This document shows, one piece after another, positions 14,892 through 23,153 of a stretch of DNA of 64,000 nucleotides (within the stretch, counting starts at the first letter, position 1; every line of letters starts with the position of its first letter). Where the stretch lies: NCBI GenBank assembly GCA_963781595.1, contig CAWAGG010000006.1:1-64000 (forward strand), given 5' to 3'. This DNA is from JBEDUK01 sp963781595. GTDB taxonomy: Bacteria > Actinomycetota > UBA4738. The translations under genes and the position numbers were made by a program. Under the pieces are notes generated by a model. The model was not told the DNA's origin. It searched no databases and worked only from the letters and a program-made list of their open reading frames with translations.

Positions 14892-17213
14892 ATGGACGGC
14901 ATCGTCGATCCCGACGGCCCGTTGGAGTACCTCGCCGGCAACCTGGTCGTTGAGCCCGCCTCGCTCTGCGCGAACGCCGTCCTCACCCATCGCCTGACCG
15001 AGGCCGAGCGCGCCACCGACAGCCTCTCCGTCGACGCCGACCTGGCAGGCTTCAAGCGGCGCGACGATCCCATCAGGACCACCGGCGGCGACGATCTGCA
15101 CACGGACCTCCTGGATAACGGCGGACCGTGCTGGCACGGCCCGGACGGCTGGCTCGAACGGTTCGCCCCGGGCGACCTGCTCGCCGTTCGTCTCCGCGGC
15201 GACGCCGTCGCGATCGAGATCCTGAACGCCCAGCCGCAACCCGACCCCGGCCTGGTCCAGCGGCTCCGGAACGCCTACGACGTCGAGGTCGCCGAGCCCG
15301 AGCTCCCCGTCTCCATGGAGGACATCCTGCTGGGCATGCTCGCCGCCGGCCGGGGCCTGTTCGCCACGCCCCAGTCACCCCTGTCCGACCTGTGCGAGGC
15401 GGCCGGCCTGGAGGTTCGCGGGCACCTCGTTGCCCACGACGAGTCGATCTGGGCGAACGAACGCCTGCTCCATCGCTTCCACCGCGTGACCGACCGCCTG
15501 AAGGACCGCGACGATCAGCTCGCCGCCCTCGACGTCCTGGACAGATTCGATGACCTGACCGAGGATCGTCTACCCCTGAAGAGGGCGCTCTCCACGCTGC
15601 AGGCGCCGGACGTGCTGGAGGTCGTGACCGCCGAGATGCTGGGCTTCGAGGACGACCCGGACCGGCTGGAGCGCACCGATGCCTTCGCCGAACGCCTGTC
15701 CCGCGCGGCCCGCCGGCCGGCGGAGGTCGCAGTGGCGCGGTGGCTCGCCGCCGTGGTGGCCGAGCGCCGGGGCGATCCCCTGACGGCCCTCGACCACCTC
15801 CGGGCCGCCGTGGAGGCCGGACCGCAGTGGGGCCCGGCCGTGGACCGCCTCGCCTGGTACCGGTCCGACCAGGGCGACGCGGCCGAAGCCGCGCGGCTGT
15901 GGCGCCGGCTGGGGATCGGTCCCGACGTGAACCTGGATCTGGCCGAGGTCGGATCGTTCGCCGGCTCGTCCGGAGGCTCCGCGAAGCTCGGTCGCAACGA
16001 GCCCTGCTGGTGCGGCTCTGGCCGGAAGTTCAAGGCGTGCCACCTGGACCGGCCCGCGGTGAGCCCGCTCCCCGACCGCGTCGGCTGGCTGTGCCGGAAG
16101 GCCGTCGCCTACCTCGAGCGGCGAGGCGGCGGGCCAGAGAGAGATGTCATCGAGCTGGCCATGGCACGGGCGGAGGAGGACTCCCAGGAGGCCGTCGCCG
16201 AGGCCCTCGGTGACCCGTTCGTGATCGACATCGCCCTGCACGAGATGGGCTGGTTCGATCGGTTCCTGACCGAACGGGGACCCCTGCTGCCCGAGGACGA
16301 GGCGCTCCTGGCCGCGTCATGGACGCTGGTCGACCGGTCCGTTCACGAGGTCGTGGAGGCCGATCCCGGCGTGGGCCTCGTGATCCAGGACCTGAGGAAG
16401 GCCGAACGGATCCGGGTGCGCGAGCGGACCTTCAGCCGGACGGCCACGCCGGGGATGCTGATCTGCGGCCGCGCTGTGCCGGACGGCCAGACCCACCAGT
16501 TCGTCGGCGGCGTGTTCGCCGTGGCGCCCGGGACCGAGGGCGCGCTCCTGGACCTTCTGGACCGCGGCGACCCGTTCGAGCTGGTCGAGCACGTGGCCGC
16601 CACCGAACGGCCGCCGGCGATGCGGACCCGGGAGAACGAACCGATCGTGTTCTGCGAGGCCCTCGTCGGGGTGCCCGACACGGGCGCCGCGAGGCGGGTG
16701 CTCGACGGCCGCTACCGACGCGACGAGCCGAACGAGTGGGTGGAGATGCATACCCTGGAGGACGGCGACGACATCCTGCGGGCGACGATCACGCTGGACG
16801 GACGGCGGCTCACTGTGGAGACCATGAGCGAGGAGCGGCTGGACCGCGTGCTGTCCGTGGTGCTCGATGGGATCGAAGGAGCGGCCCTGATCGAAGACGA
16901 ACGGCGGCCGTTCGACCCGCGCAGGCTGTCCGGCGACGCGAAGCTCACCCCGCCCGAGGTTCCCGATCACCCCGAACTCCAGGCCCATCTCGAGGAGTGG
17001 CGCGATCGCATGGAGGTCCGCTGGTGCGACGAATCGATCCCGGCGTTGGCGGGCCTCACGCCGCGGGAGGCCGCGGCCGACCCCACCCGCCGCGAGGCCC
17101 TGGAGCGGCTGCTGGCCAGCTTCGACCGGCTCGGGCCGGACACACCGGGCTCGGCGACGATGCGCCCGGCGAGGCTCCGCGCGCTCCTCGGCCTGGTCGG
17201 TACCCCGAGCTGA
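14892..17213 (+). CDS. SEC-C motif protein, large, probably N-terminally truncated
   Basis: 773 residues. The zinc-binding SEC-C motif GRNEPCWCGSGRKFKACH lies at about residue 360, in the middle rather than at the end. N-terminal part: TPR-like helices (AVARWLAAVVAERRGDPLTA, AAVEAGPQWGPAVDRLAWYR). C-terminal part: a region with TVETMSEERLDRVLSVVLDG and a closing stretch with REAAADPTRREALERLLASF. The same C-terminal 160 residues occur as a broken copy at 8309-8796. SEC-C proteins often bind ribosome or other partners; the role here is unknown. Confidence 0.8.
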   Translation: MDGIVDPDGPLEYLAGNLVVEPASLCANAVLTHRLTEAERATDSLSVDADLAGFKRRDDPIRTTGGDDLHTDLLDNGGPCWHGPDGWLERFAPGDLLAVRLRGDAVAIEILNAQPQPDPGLVQRLRNAYDVEVAEPELPVSMEDILLGMLAAGRGLFATPQSPLSDLCEAAGLEVRGHLVAHDESIWANERLLHRFHRVTDRLKDRDDQLAALDVLDRFDDLTEDRLPLKRALSTLQAPDVLEVVTAEMLGFEDDPDRLERTDAFAERLSRAARRPAEVAVARWLAAVVAERRGDPLTALDHLRAAVEAGPQWGPAVDRLAWYRSDQGDAAEAARLWRRLGIGPDVNLDLAEVGSFAGSSGGSAKLGRNEPCWCGSGRKFKACHLDRPAVSPLPDRVGWLCRKAVAYLERRGGGPERDVIELAMARAEEDSQEAVAEALGDPFVIDIALHEMGWFDRFLTERGPLLPEDEALLAASWTLVDRSVHEVVEADPGVGLVIQDLRKAERIRVRERTFSRTATPGMLICGRAVPDGQTHQFVGGVFAVAPGTEGALLDLLDRGDPFELVEHVAATERPPAMRTRENEPIVFCEALVGVPDTGAARRVLDGRYRRDEPNEWVEMHTLEDGDDILRATITLDGRRLTVETMSEERLDRVLSVVLDGIEGAALIEDERRPFDPRRLSGDAKLTPPEVPDHPELQAHLEEWRDRMEVRWCDESIPALAGLTPREAAADPTRREALERLLASFDRLGPDTPGSATMRPARLRALLGLVGTPS

Positions 17214-17225
17214 CGATCGACCCAG

Positions 17226-17294
17226 ATCTCCGTGATCACCGTCGCCGAGCTGTCGCTTGGCGTGGTGCCCGGGCTCGAGGTCGTCCGCACGTAA
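17226..17294 (+). pseudogene. PIN toxin with internal deletion
   Basis: ISVITVAELSLGVV (residues 30-42 of a toxin like that at 1024) is joined directly to PGLEVVRT and a stop, matching that toxin's last residues. About 75 codons between them are missing, and so are the first 29. Confidence 0.65.
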
Positions 17295-17346
17295 GCCGCG
17301 GCTAGTGGTCCGTCGCCGAAATAGCGGGGGTATCGAATCGGCTACC

Positions 17347-17352
17347 TAGAAT
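17347..17352 (+). promoter_or_regulatory. -10 box, leaderless spacing
   Basis: TAGAAT lies 7 bases before the GTG at 17360 and supports that start. Confidence 0.5.
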
Positions 17353-17359
17353 CGAGACG

Positions 17360-17905
17360 GTGAGATCTCCGCAGACGCTGAGCGAAGCCGACCGACGTCT
17401 TCTTGCCGCATGGGCCGCCGATTGCGCAGAGCGGGTTCTGGGGCTGTTCGAGGCCGAAGCTCCAGCCGATGACCGCCCTCGCGCTGCCATCGCCCGCACT
17501 CGGGCGTTCGCCCGCGGAGAGCTAAACACTGCCGAGGAGATCCGCCGTCGATTCGTCGGTGGTGGGGGCGCCGGTGATGTAAAGGCTCCCGCTGCAGCTG
17601 CCGCTGCGCGAGCCGCCGGTCAAGCCGTAGCCGTCTGCCATATGGGCGCGCACGCCCTGGGTGCCGCGGCGTACGCCGTCAAAGCCGCCAGCTTGGCGGC
17701 CCCCGACCGGCCAGAAGCCGTCACCGACGAGATCCGTTGGCAGCTCAACCACATGACGGCAGAGGTCCGGGCCGCCCTGCGAGCCCTCCCACCTATCGGC
17801 GAAAACTCATCAGGCCCTCTCGGGCCTGGACTCCTCGCATCAGGCCAACTCGGCACGATCATCCGTGACCTCCAAGCCGGTCTCACCCAATCCGCCCCGG
17901 AGTGA
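17360..17905 (+). CDS. Imm5-like putative immunity protein
   Basis: 181 residues. LSEADRRLLAAWAADCAERVLGLFE, then RAFARGELNTAEEIRRRF and AVAVCHMGAHALGAAAYAVKAA are the conserved blocks of the all-helical Imm5-like family, predicted to neutralise polymorphic toxins. No polymorphic toxin, secretion or WXG-type gene is nearby, so it is an orphan immunity gene. GTG is chosen because a -10 box lies 7 bases upstream. A weak hairpin (CGGAAC/GTTCCG, 17917-17931) follows the stop. Confidence 0.75.
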   Translation: MRSPQTLSEADRRLLAAWAADCAERVLGLFEAEAPADDRPRAAIARTRAFARGELNTAEEIRRRFVGGGGAGDVKAPAAAAAARAAGQAVAVCHMGAHALGAAAYAVKAASLAAPDRPEAVTDEIRWQLNHMTAEVRAALRALPPIGENSSGPLGPGLLASGQLGTIIRDLQAGLTQSAPE

Positions 17906-17916
17906 CCCGAGGATCT

Positions 17917-17931
17917 CGGAACCCGGTTCCG
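17917..17931. terminator. short hairpin after the Imm5-like gene
   Basis: CGGAAC and GTTCCG with a 3-base loop, 12 bases past the stop at 17905; no T-run. Confidence 0.3.
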
Positions 17932-18037
17932 AAATGTCAGCGCCGACGGTTTTCGTCCAGCGAGGGCCAAGCGCGCGGTAGTTGGCGATCTGCATGACCT
18001 AGGAAGCACCCAGCCCATTTCTGCGACAGACCACCAG

Positions 18038-18376
18038 CTACCCGGTGACGAGCTCTCGAACCGGAGCTCCCGCCGGGCCGCTCTCGAAGCCGATCACGAG
18101 TCGAACACCGAGCGCCTCGGCGACACGCTGGAGCGTGGCGACGCTCGTCCTGTGACGGCCGCTCTCCAGCCGCGAGATCGCCGAGTGGCTGGTACCGACC
18201 CGCCTCGCCAGCTCCTTCTGGGAGATCCCCGCGGCCGCGCGGTGCATGATGACCAGACGGGCCAGCTCCTCGAACTGGGCGAGGCGCTGGCGCTCGGCCC
18301 GGTAAGCGGCATCCGCGCGTGCGCGTCGCCGCTGCGCCTGCTGTGTGCTGCTGCCGATCGGGTTCTTCGTCGCCAC
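18038..18376 (-). CDS. HigA-like XRE antitoxin, second copy
   Basis: 112 residues from GTG, preceded by GGGAGGTAGCC as in the copy at 3783-4130. The HTH (GISQKELARRVGTSHSAISR) and the tail (ALGVRLVIGFESG) are almost identical to that copy. The toxin in front is reduced to an N-terminal fragment that is now in frame with it, so a longer fused protein could also form. An orphan antitoxin may still neutralise the HigB of the other locus. Confidence 0.8.
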   Translation of the reverse strand: MATKNPIGSSTQQAQRRRARADAAYRAERQRLAQFEELARLVIMHRAAAGISQKELARRVGTSHSAISRLESGRHRTSVATLQRVAEALGVRLVIGFESGPAGAPVRELVTG

Positions 18377-18382
18377 GGCTAC

Positions 18383-18471
18383 CTCCCGGAACCTCGCGAC
18401 CGACAGCCCATCGATGAACGCGTTGACGGGCTCCACGCCGTCGGGCACTCGATGGTAGACGGCCTGCAGGT
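18383..18471 (-). pseudogene. HigB toxin N-terminal fragment
   Basis: LQAVYHRVPDGVEPVNAFIDGLS matches the first 25 residues of the toxin at 4198-4602. The rest has been deleted, joining it in frame just before the antitoxin start. Confidence 0.65.
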
Positions 18472-18545
18472 GAGCCACCAGCGGAAGGCACGACCAGGCG
18501 CCGACAGGCCGATCCGGTTCGCCCGTTCGGGCGCCTCCTCCAACG

Positions 18546-18606
18546 ATGCCTGCCGCACCGCGCTTCGCGCTGCACCTGCAGACCACGCTGGCGGCATCCC
18601 CCGTTT
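18546..18606 (+). pseudogene. SRPBCC-protein N-terminal scrap
   Basis: APRFALHLQTTLAASPV matches the opening of the SRPBCC genes at 19991 (APGFTLQLRTTLAAPSA) and 25259 (APGFDLHLRTTLAARPA). It breaks off directly before the promoter of the next antitoxin. Confidence 0.6.
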
Positions 18607-18616
18607 CTCGATGTGC

Positions 18617-18622
18617 TACGGT
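18617..18622 (+). promoter_or_regulatory. -10 box for leaderless antitoxin
   Basis: TACGGT, 7 bases before the ATG at 18630, in the context GATGTGCTACGGTGTAGAAC, like the promoter at 8908. Confidence 0.45.
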
Positions 18623-18629
18623 GTAGAAC

Positions 18630-18908
18630 ATGCGCACGGTCGGCATCCGTGACCTCAAGCAGAACGCCAGCTCAGTGATCCGGCGCGTCAAGGCCGGCGA
18701 GTCCATCGAGGTCACCGAGCGCGGACGGCCGGTCGCGCGGCTGGTCCCGATCCCCGCTTCGGAGGACCCGGTCGAGCGCCTCGTCGCCGAGGGGCTCGCC
18801 GCCCCGGGCGAGGGCAGCATCGTCGACCTGCCCCCGCCGATCGTGCTCCCGCGGGGCCGGCGGCTCCCGTCGACGATCCTCGCCGAGCTGCGGGACCAGG
18901 AGCGGTGA
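18630..18908 (+). CDS. Phd/YefM-type antitoxin
   Basis: 92 residues. VGIRDLKQNASSVIRRVKAG, then ESIEVTERGRPVARLVPIP is the full Phd DNA-binding domain; the tail has LPRGRRLPSTILAELRDQER for toxin binding. Leaderless start supported by the -10 at 18617. The stop overlaps the toxin start by 4 bases. Confidence 0.88.
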   Translation: MRTVGIRDLKQNASSVIRRVKAGESIEVTERGRPVARLVPIPASEDPVERLVAEGLAAPGEGSIVDLPPPIVLPRGRRLPSTILAELRDQER

Positions 18909-19312
18909 CGACCGCACGACGAGACGTCGCGTACCTCGACGCCTCGGCGATCGTGAAGACCGTGATCCGCGAACCTGGATCGACGAGCCTCAGACGGTAC
19001 CTCGGGCGAGCGACCGTCCACGCCACGTCGGCGCTGTCCAGGGCCGAGGTCATCCGTGCGATCAGGCGCGCCGACGCCGGCGCCGTTCCCCGCGCACTGG
19101 CAGCCCTGGACGCCCTGTTCCTGATCGGGGTCACGCGATCGCTCCTCGACGCCGCGGGCGCCCTGGACCCGGCCGAGCTCCGGACGCTGGACGCGATCCA
19201 CCTGGCGTCCGCGCAGATGCTCGTGCCGAGGCTCGCGGCGATCGTCACCTACGACGCGCGGATGGCGGCCGCCGCCGCGGCCCTCGGCATGCCGGTCGAA
19301 GCACCCTCCTGA
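18905..19312 (+). CDS. VapC-type PIN-domain toxin
   Basis: 135 residues from GTG overlapping the antitoxin stop. D12 in VAYLDASAIVK, E in LSRAEVIRAI, D in LRTLDAIHLA and D in TYDARM give the four PIN acids. Close in sequence to the toxin at 9230. Together with 18630 it forms a complete VapBC-type pair. Confidence 0.88.
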   Translation: MTTARRDVAYLDASAIVKTVIREPGSTSLRRYLGRATVHATSALSRAEVIRAIRRADAGAVPRALAALDALFLIGVTRSLLDAAGALDPAELRTLDAIHLASAQMLVPRLAAIVTYDARMAAAAAALGMPVEAPS

Positions 19313-19333
19313 CCCGGCCCGGACGGCACGGGA

Positions 19334-19339
19334 TAGGCT
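19334..19339 (+). promoter_or_regulatory. -10 box, leaderless spacing
   Basis: TAGGCT lies 7 bases before the ATG at 19347. Confidence 0.4.
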
Positions 19340-19346
19340 TCCCACG

Positions 19347-19994
19347 ATGCCCAGACGGCCGACCACGGACCACGTCCGGGGGTTCTACGAGCGCGCAGCC
19401 GGGAGCTACGACCGGAGCATCCGCACGACCGAGCGCCTCGCGCGCATGGACGAGGGCCGCAGATGGGTCGCCGAACGCGCCGCCGGCGACACGCTGGAGA
19501 TCGGCGTCGGCACGGGCCTGAACCTGGCCCACTACCCGCCCGACGTGAGCCTGACCGGCGTGGACCTGAGCCCCGCCATGCTCGCGCAGGCGCACCGACG
19601 TGCCGACGATCTGGGCCGCCGCGTCGAGCTCCTCGAGGCCGACGCACAGGCCCTGAGCTTCCCCCACGGCAGGTTCGACACGGTCGTGTTCAGCCTGTGC
19701 CTGTGTTCGATCCCGGACGACCGGCAGGCCGTGCGCGAGGGCGTGCGGGTCCTGAAGCCCGGAGGGCGCATGCTGCTGATCGAACACGTCCGCAGCCCGA
19801 ACCCGATCGTCCGCGCGGGCGAGCGGCTGCTCGAACCCCTGGCCCTTCGGTTCCAGCACGACCACCTGACCCGCGAGCCGCTCGAGCACCTGCAGGCCGA
19901 GGGCCTGCGGATCGACGAGGTCGAACGGTGGGCCTGGGGCATCATGGAACGCGTCTCCGCGACGAAGCCCGCCGACGAGGGAGCGACCGGATGA
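19347..19994 (+). CDS. SAM-dependent class I methyltransferase
   Basis: 215 residues. The SAM motif I is LEIGVGTGLNLAHYP, followed by LTGVDLSPAMLAQA (acidic loop), VELLEADAQALSF and FDTVVFSLCLCSIPD. The C-terminal block KPGGRMLLIEHVRS and LRFQHDHLTREP resembles phospholipid/quinone-type methyltransferases. Substrate unknown. Overlaps the SRPBCC gene by 4 bases (ATGA), so the two are co-translated. Confidence 0.85.
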   Translation: MPRRPTTDHVRGFYERAAGSYDRSIRTTERLARMDEGRRWVAERAAGDTLEIGVGTGLNLAHYPPDVSLTGVDLSPAMLAQAHRRADDLGRRVELLEADAQALSFPHGRFDTVVFSLCLCSIPDDRQAVREGVRVLKPGGRMLLIEHVRSPNPIVRAGERLLEPLALRFQHDHLTREPLEHLQAEGLRIDEVERWAWGIMERVSATKPADEGATG

Positions 19995-20452
19995 ACGGAG
20001 CGACGGACGCACCGGGGTTCACCCTTCAGCTCCGGACCACGCTGGCGGCGCCGTCCGCGCGCGTGTTCGAGCTGCTGAGCGACCCCGACCAGGTCAGGCG
20101 CTGGTTCGGGCCGCAAGGGTACACGGCGACCCACGTCGAGCTCGACCCCCGCGTGGGAGGCGCCTACCGGATCGCGATGCATCCGCCGGAAGGCGAGGAC
20201 TTCCACATCCGGGGCGCGTTCACCGAGGTCGCGCCCGCCGAACGGCTCGCGTTCACGTTCGTCTACGAGGAACCCGGCCCCGACGACGTCGAGACCCTCG
20301 TGACCCTGACGCTGCGCGAGCCGGCCGCGGGTTCCACCGATCTGGCCCTGCAGCAGAGCGGCTTCGCGACCGAGGACCGCCTGGAGCTCCACAGGGGCGG
20401 CTGGTCCGACAGCCTCGAACGACTGGCCGCGGTGATCTCCGAACCGTCCTGA
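19991..20452 (+). CDS. SRPBCC (AHSA1-type) protein, copy 1
   Basis: 153 residues. LRTTLAAPSARVFELLSDPD, RRWFGPQGYTATHVELDPRV and GGAYRIAMHPPEGEDFHIRG are typical of the AHSA1/START-like fold, which forms a hydrophobic ligand pocket. A near-identical copy lies at 25259-25717 and a scrap at 18546-18606. Function not assignable; the methyltransferase coupling suggests action on a common small molecule. Confidence 0.85.
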   Translation: MNGATDAPGFTLQLRTTLAAPSARVFELLSDPDQVRRWFGPQGYTATHVELDPRVGGAYRIAMHPPEGEDFHIRGAFTEVAPAERLAFTFVYEEPGPDDVETLVTLTLREPAAGSTDLALQQSGFATEDRLELHRGGWSDSLERLAAVISEPS

Positions 20453-20544
20453 GATGCGCCGCGGCGCGGCTGGCGCCCGGACGGACGCGCAGTTCTCATG
20501 GAACGCGAACTCCGGATCGACGTGGAGCCCTGGCCCCGCGTTCC

Positions 20545-20567
20545 GTCGACCAGGGTGCCCCTGGGAC
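20545..20567. terminator. hairpin between convergent genes
   Basis: CCAGGG-TGC-CCCTGG, extended by GTC/GAC, lies between the genes ending at 20452 (+) and 20586 (-). Confidence 0.35.
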
Positions 20568-20585
20568 GGGGACCTCGGCTCCGAT

Positions 20586-21059
20586 TCAGCTCGTGAGGTT
20601 GAAGACGAAGTCGTACTCCGTCCCGCCGTTCCGCGACATGAGCTGCATCTCGCCGGTCGCGTTCGCGTACTTCCCCGTGCCCCCTGTGATGGCCAGGGTC
20701 GTGTCGGACGCGTCCAGGAACTGCCCCTCGACCGCGATCGAGCCGCCCTTCAGCATCGTGATCCAGCGGCACTCCCAAGATCCCGCCTTCGGGTCGATCC
20801 GCACGCAGTCGCCCTGATCCTTCCCGACCTTCTTCGCGTCGTTCTCGTCGAACACCTTGTTGTGGAACGTGAGCAGGTCGCCGGTGCTGTCACCTGCTTC
20901 GCCGACGTCCACCACCGTGTCGGTCGTCGCGTGCTCGATCACGTGCACGACCTTCGCCGACGACCGGCCGGTCGACCCCGCCGACGCCACGGTCGCCATG
21001 ACTCCCACGACCAGCACCGCCAACCCGGCGACGCCGAAGACCCACAACCGCTTCCCCAT
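20586..21059 (-). CDS. secreted protein with allene-oxide-cyclase-like barrel
   Basis: 157 residues. A signal peptide (KRLWVFGVAGLAVLVVGVMA, cleavage after ASA) is followed by a beta-rich domain: GDLLTFHNKVFDENDAKKVG, DQGDCVRIDP, WECRWITML, then ITGGTGKYANATGEMQLM. This GTGxY..A.GE pattern is that of bacterial allene-oxide-cyclase-like/dirigent-like barrels. ATG has a strong GAGAGGGGGAAC ribosome site. Role unknown. Confidence 0.75.
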   Translation of the reverse strand: MGKRLWVFGVAGLAVLVVGVMATVASAGSTGRSSAKVVHVIEHATTDTVVDVGEAGDSTGDLLTFHNKVFDENDAKKVGKDQGDCVRIDPKAGSWECRWITMLKGGSIAVEGQFLDASDTTLAITGGTGKYANATGEMQLMSRNGGTEYDFVFNLTS

Positions 21060-21093
21060 GATCGTTCCCCCTCTCTCTGCCGTCTCCCGAAGC

Positions 21094-21396
21094 CTACGAG
21101 CCACCGCGTGCGAACGAGTGCCCATCCCAGTACGCGCGCAGCCGGCGCCTCCCGGGGAGGCCCTTCATCTCCAGGTGGATCGCGTCCGGCGTCTCGCGCC
21201 CCCCGATGTCCAGCAGCAGGTCGAACGGGCCGCCGGTCATCCTGCGGAACGCGCGCTCAGGACCCGGCGAGTCGGTCGACGCCTCGAGGTAGGTCACCGG
21301 TCCGGTCGCGAACTCGCCGGTCTCGGCCCACACGAACACGACCCCGCCACGCCCTCGGACGTACGCCACGGCCTCGTCGCTGGCCAGCACCTTCAC
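21094..21396 (-). CDS. hypothetical protein, 100 aa
   Basis: Compact acidic/beta protein (VKVLASDEAVAYVRGRGGVV, then FVWAETGEFATGPVTYLEAS and LLDIGGRETPDAIHLEMKGL, ending in a basic RRRLRAYWDGHSF). GTG is chosen because the upstream extension is Arg-rich and not protein-like. No family recognised. Not obviously in an operon with the secreted protein downstream. Confidence 0.5.
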   Translation of the reverse strand: MKVLASDEAVAYVRGRGGVVFVWAETGEFATGPVTYLEASTDSPGPERAFRRMTGGPFDLLLDIGGRETPDAIHLEMKGLPGRRRLRAYWDGHSFARGGS

Positions 21397-21480
21397 CGTA
21401 CGCGCACGATACGCCGAACGAGGACGGGCGGAGCCGTGAGGCCCCGCCCGTCGAAGCATGCCTGGGGCGCGCGCGCCCCC

Positions 21481-23118
21481 CTACTCGGGCGGGATCTCAG
21501 CGAACGCGTATTCGACCTTGATGCCCTTCCGCGCCTTGACGCTGCGCATGATCAGGTAGATCACGAGGCCGAGCGCGAGCGTGGCCGCCACGATCACGTA
21601 CGGGAACGCCCCGCTCGAGTAGGCGAGCCCGAGGTCGGGCACGGTGATGAACGAGACCACCATGAACCCGGCCGTGACGAACCCGATCGCGCCCAGGATC
21701 GTCACCCACGGCAGGTTCCCGAGCTTGAACTTCGCCCCCGGCGATGCCTCGTAGACCTTCTTCGCCCGGTACGGCAATAAGGCGGCCGCCAGCGCGCTCA
21801 CGACGAAGACGCACCCGTTCGCGAACGTCACGCCGAGCGCCCAGCGCGTGCTCCAGTCGGCCACCTTGTTGAACGCGAAGATGACCGGGATCGCCGCGAT
21901 GAAGTACGCGATGTGGGCGTTCGCCGGCGTCTTCCACCGCGCGTTGACCCGAGAGAACCAATCCGGCAGCAGGCCGTCCAGGCCCTGGGCCACCATGATC
22001 CTCGTGCACCCGATGTAGCAGTTACAGACGATCTGGAACGAGTTCAGGATGAACCCGAACCCGATCAGCACGATGATGACCCAGCTCCCGGTCAGGGACA
22101 TCGCCATAAGGTTCGGCAGCATGTAGCCGCCGCCGATCAGGGCGCTGCTGTTGCCCAGCCAGTACCCGGAGGACGCCACCAGGATCCCGTCCTGCCCGAT
22201 CCCGTGGCGCATGGTCACGGCCAGCAGGATCAGCAGGGCGGCCGTGGCGGCCAGCGAGCCGACCAGGATGAACATCTGGTTCCGGAACACGTGGGCGTTC
22301 TTGATCTCGCCGCCCTGCTCCACGGAGTACGTCGCCCACTGCAGGCTGGTCCACGCGATCGGTGCGACCATCAGGGTCCCGAACAGCCAGAACGGCGGGG
22401 CGAAGTTCACGCCCGCCGCCGCGGCCGCGGCCTTCGCCTGACCGAAGAACCCCTTCACGCCGTCCACGGACGCGGCGAACGCGTTGATGTGCCCGTGGAA
22501 CGCCGACGGGCTCGTCGTCAGGAAAAGGATCACCACGATCGCGAACGACAGCAGGATCGCGTACCACATCACGAACTGGAAGCGCACGTAGTTGCGGAAC
22601 CCGCTCACCAGCAGGACCAGCGCGACCAGCGCGTTCAGGATGCTGATCGTGATGATGCCGTTCGACGTCGCGCACCACGTGCCGAACGAGGTGAACGCGT
22701 GGATATGCGTGGTCACCCCGAGGCCGAGGAACGTCGGCGCCAGCCCGAGCGTCGCCATCAGCCATCCGGAGAGCGCGACCCATTGCAGGATCCACACGAC
22801 GAAGAACGCGAAGACGATCGTGAACCCGACGCCGCCGCCGAACACCCGGCTCTGGAACACGTAGTCGCCGCCGGAGCGCGGCAACGACGTCGCCAACCAC
22901 GCGTACGCGAGCGCGACGGGCAGCTCGAACAGGAAGGCGAACAGGATGCCCAGGGTGAGGTTCGACCCCTGGAACGCGGTCGGCGCCCACACGAACGTCC
23001 AGGGGAAGATGATCCCCATCGTCAGGATGTTGTAGATGAACGCCGAGTAGGGCGACATCACCCGGACCAGACCCGAGGCTCGCCTCGTGAAGACCTGCGG
23101 ACTTACCGCTTCGGCCAT
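21481..23118 (-). CDS. APC-superfamily amino acid permease
   Basis: 545 residues with about 12 TM segments. The opening GLVRVMSPYSAFIYNILTMG and SLPRSGGDYVFQSRVFGGGV is the APC signature for TM1-TM3; GSLAATAALLILLAVTMRHG and GFGFILNSFQIVCNCYIGCT are later helices. Likely imports an amino acid or polyamine with proton or sodium. First gene in the minus-strand direction after the metallophosphoesterase, with a 35-base gap, so they may be one operon. Confidence 0.9.
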   Translation of the reverse strand: MAEAVSPQVFTRRASGLVRVMSPYSAFIYNILTMGIIFPWTFVWAPTAFQGSNLTLGILFAFLFELPVALAYAWLATSLPRSGGDYVFQSRVFGGGVGFTIVFAFFVVWILQWVALSGWLMATLGLAPTFLGLGVTTHIHAFTSFGTWCATSNGIITISILNALVALVLLVSGFRNYVRFQFVMWYAILLSFAIVVILFLTTSPSAFHGHINAFAASVDGVKGFFGQAKAAAAAAGVNFAPPFWLFGTLMVAPIAWTSLQWATYSVEQGGEIKNAHVFRNQMFILVGSLAATAALLILLAVTMRHGIGQDGILVASSGYWLGNSSALIGGGYMLPNLMAMSLTGSWVIIVLIGFGFILNSFQIVCNCYIGCTRIMVAQGLDGLLPDWFSRVNARWKTPANAHIAYFIAAIPVIFAFNKVADWSTRWALGVTFANGCVFVVSALAAALLPYRAKKVYEASPGAKFKLGNLPWVTILGAIGFVTAGFMVVSFITVPDLGLAYSSGAFPYVIVAATLALGLVIYLIMRSVKARKGIKVEYAFAEIPPE

Positions 23119-23153
23119 GCCCCCTCCTTCTCACGGCACCCCCGGCGCGGGCA

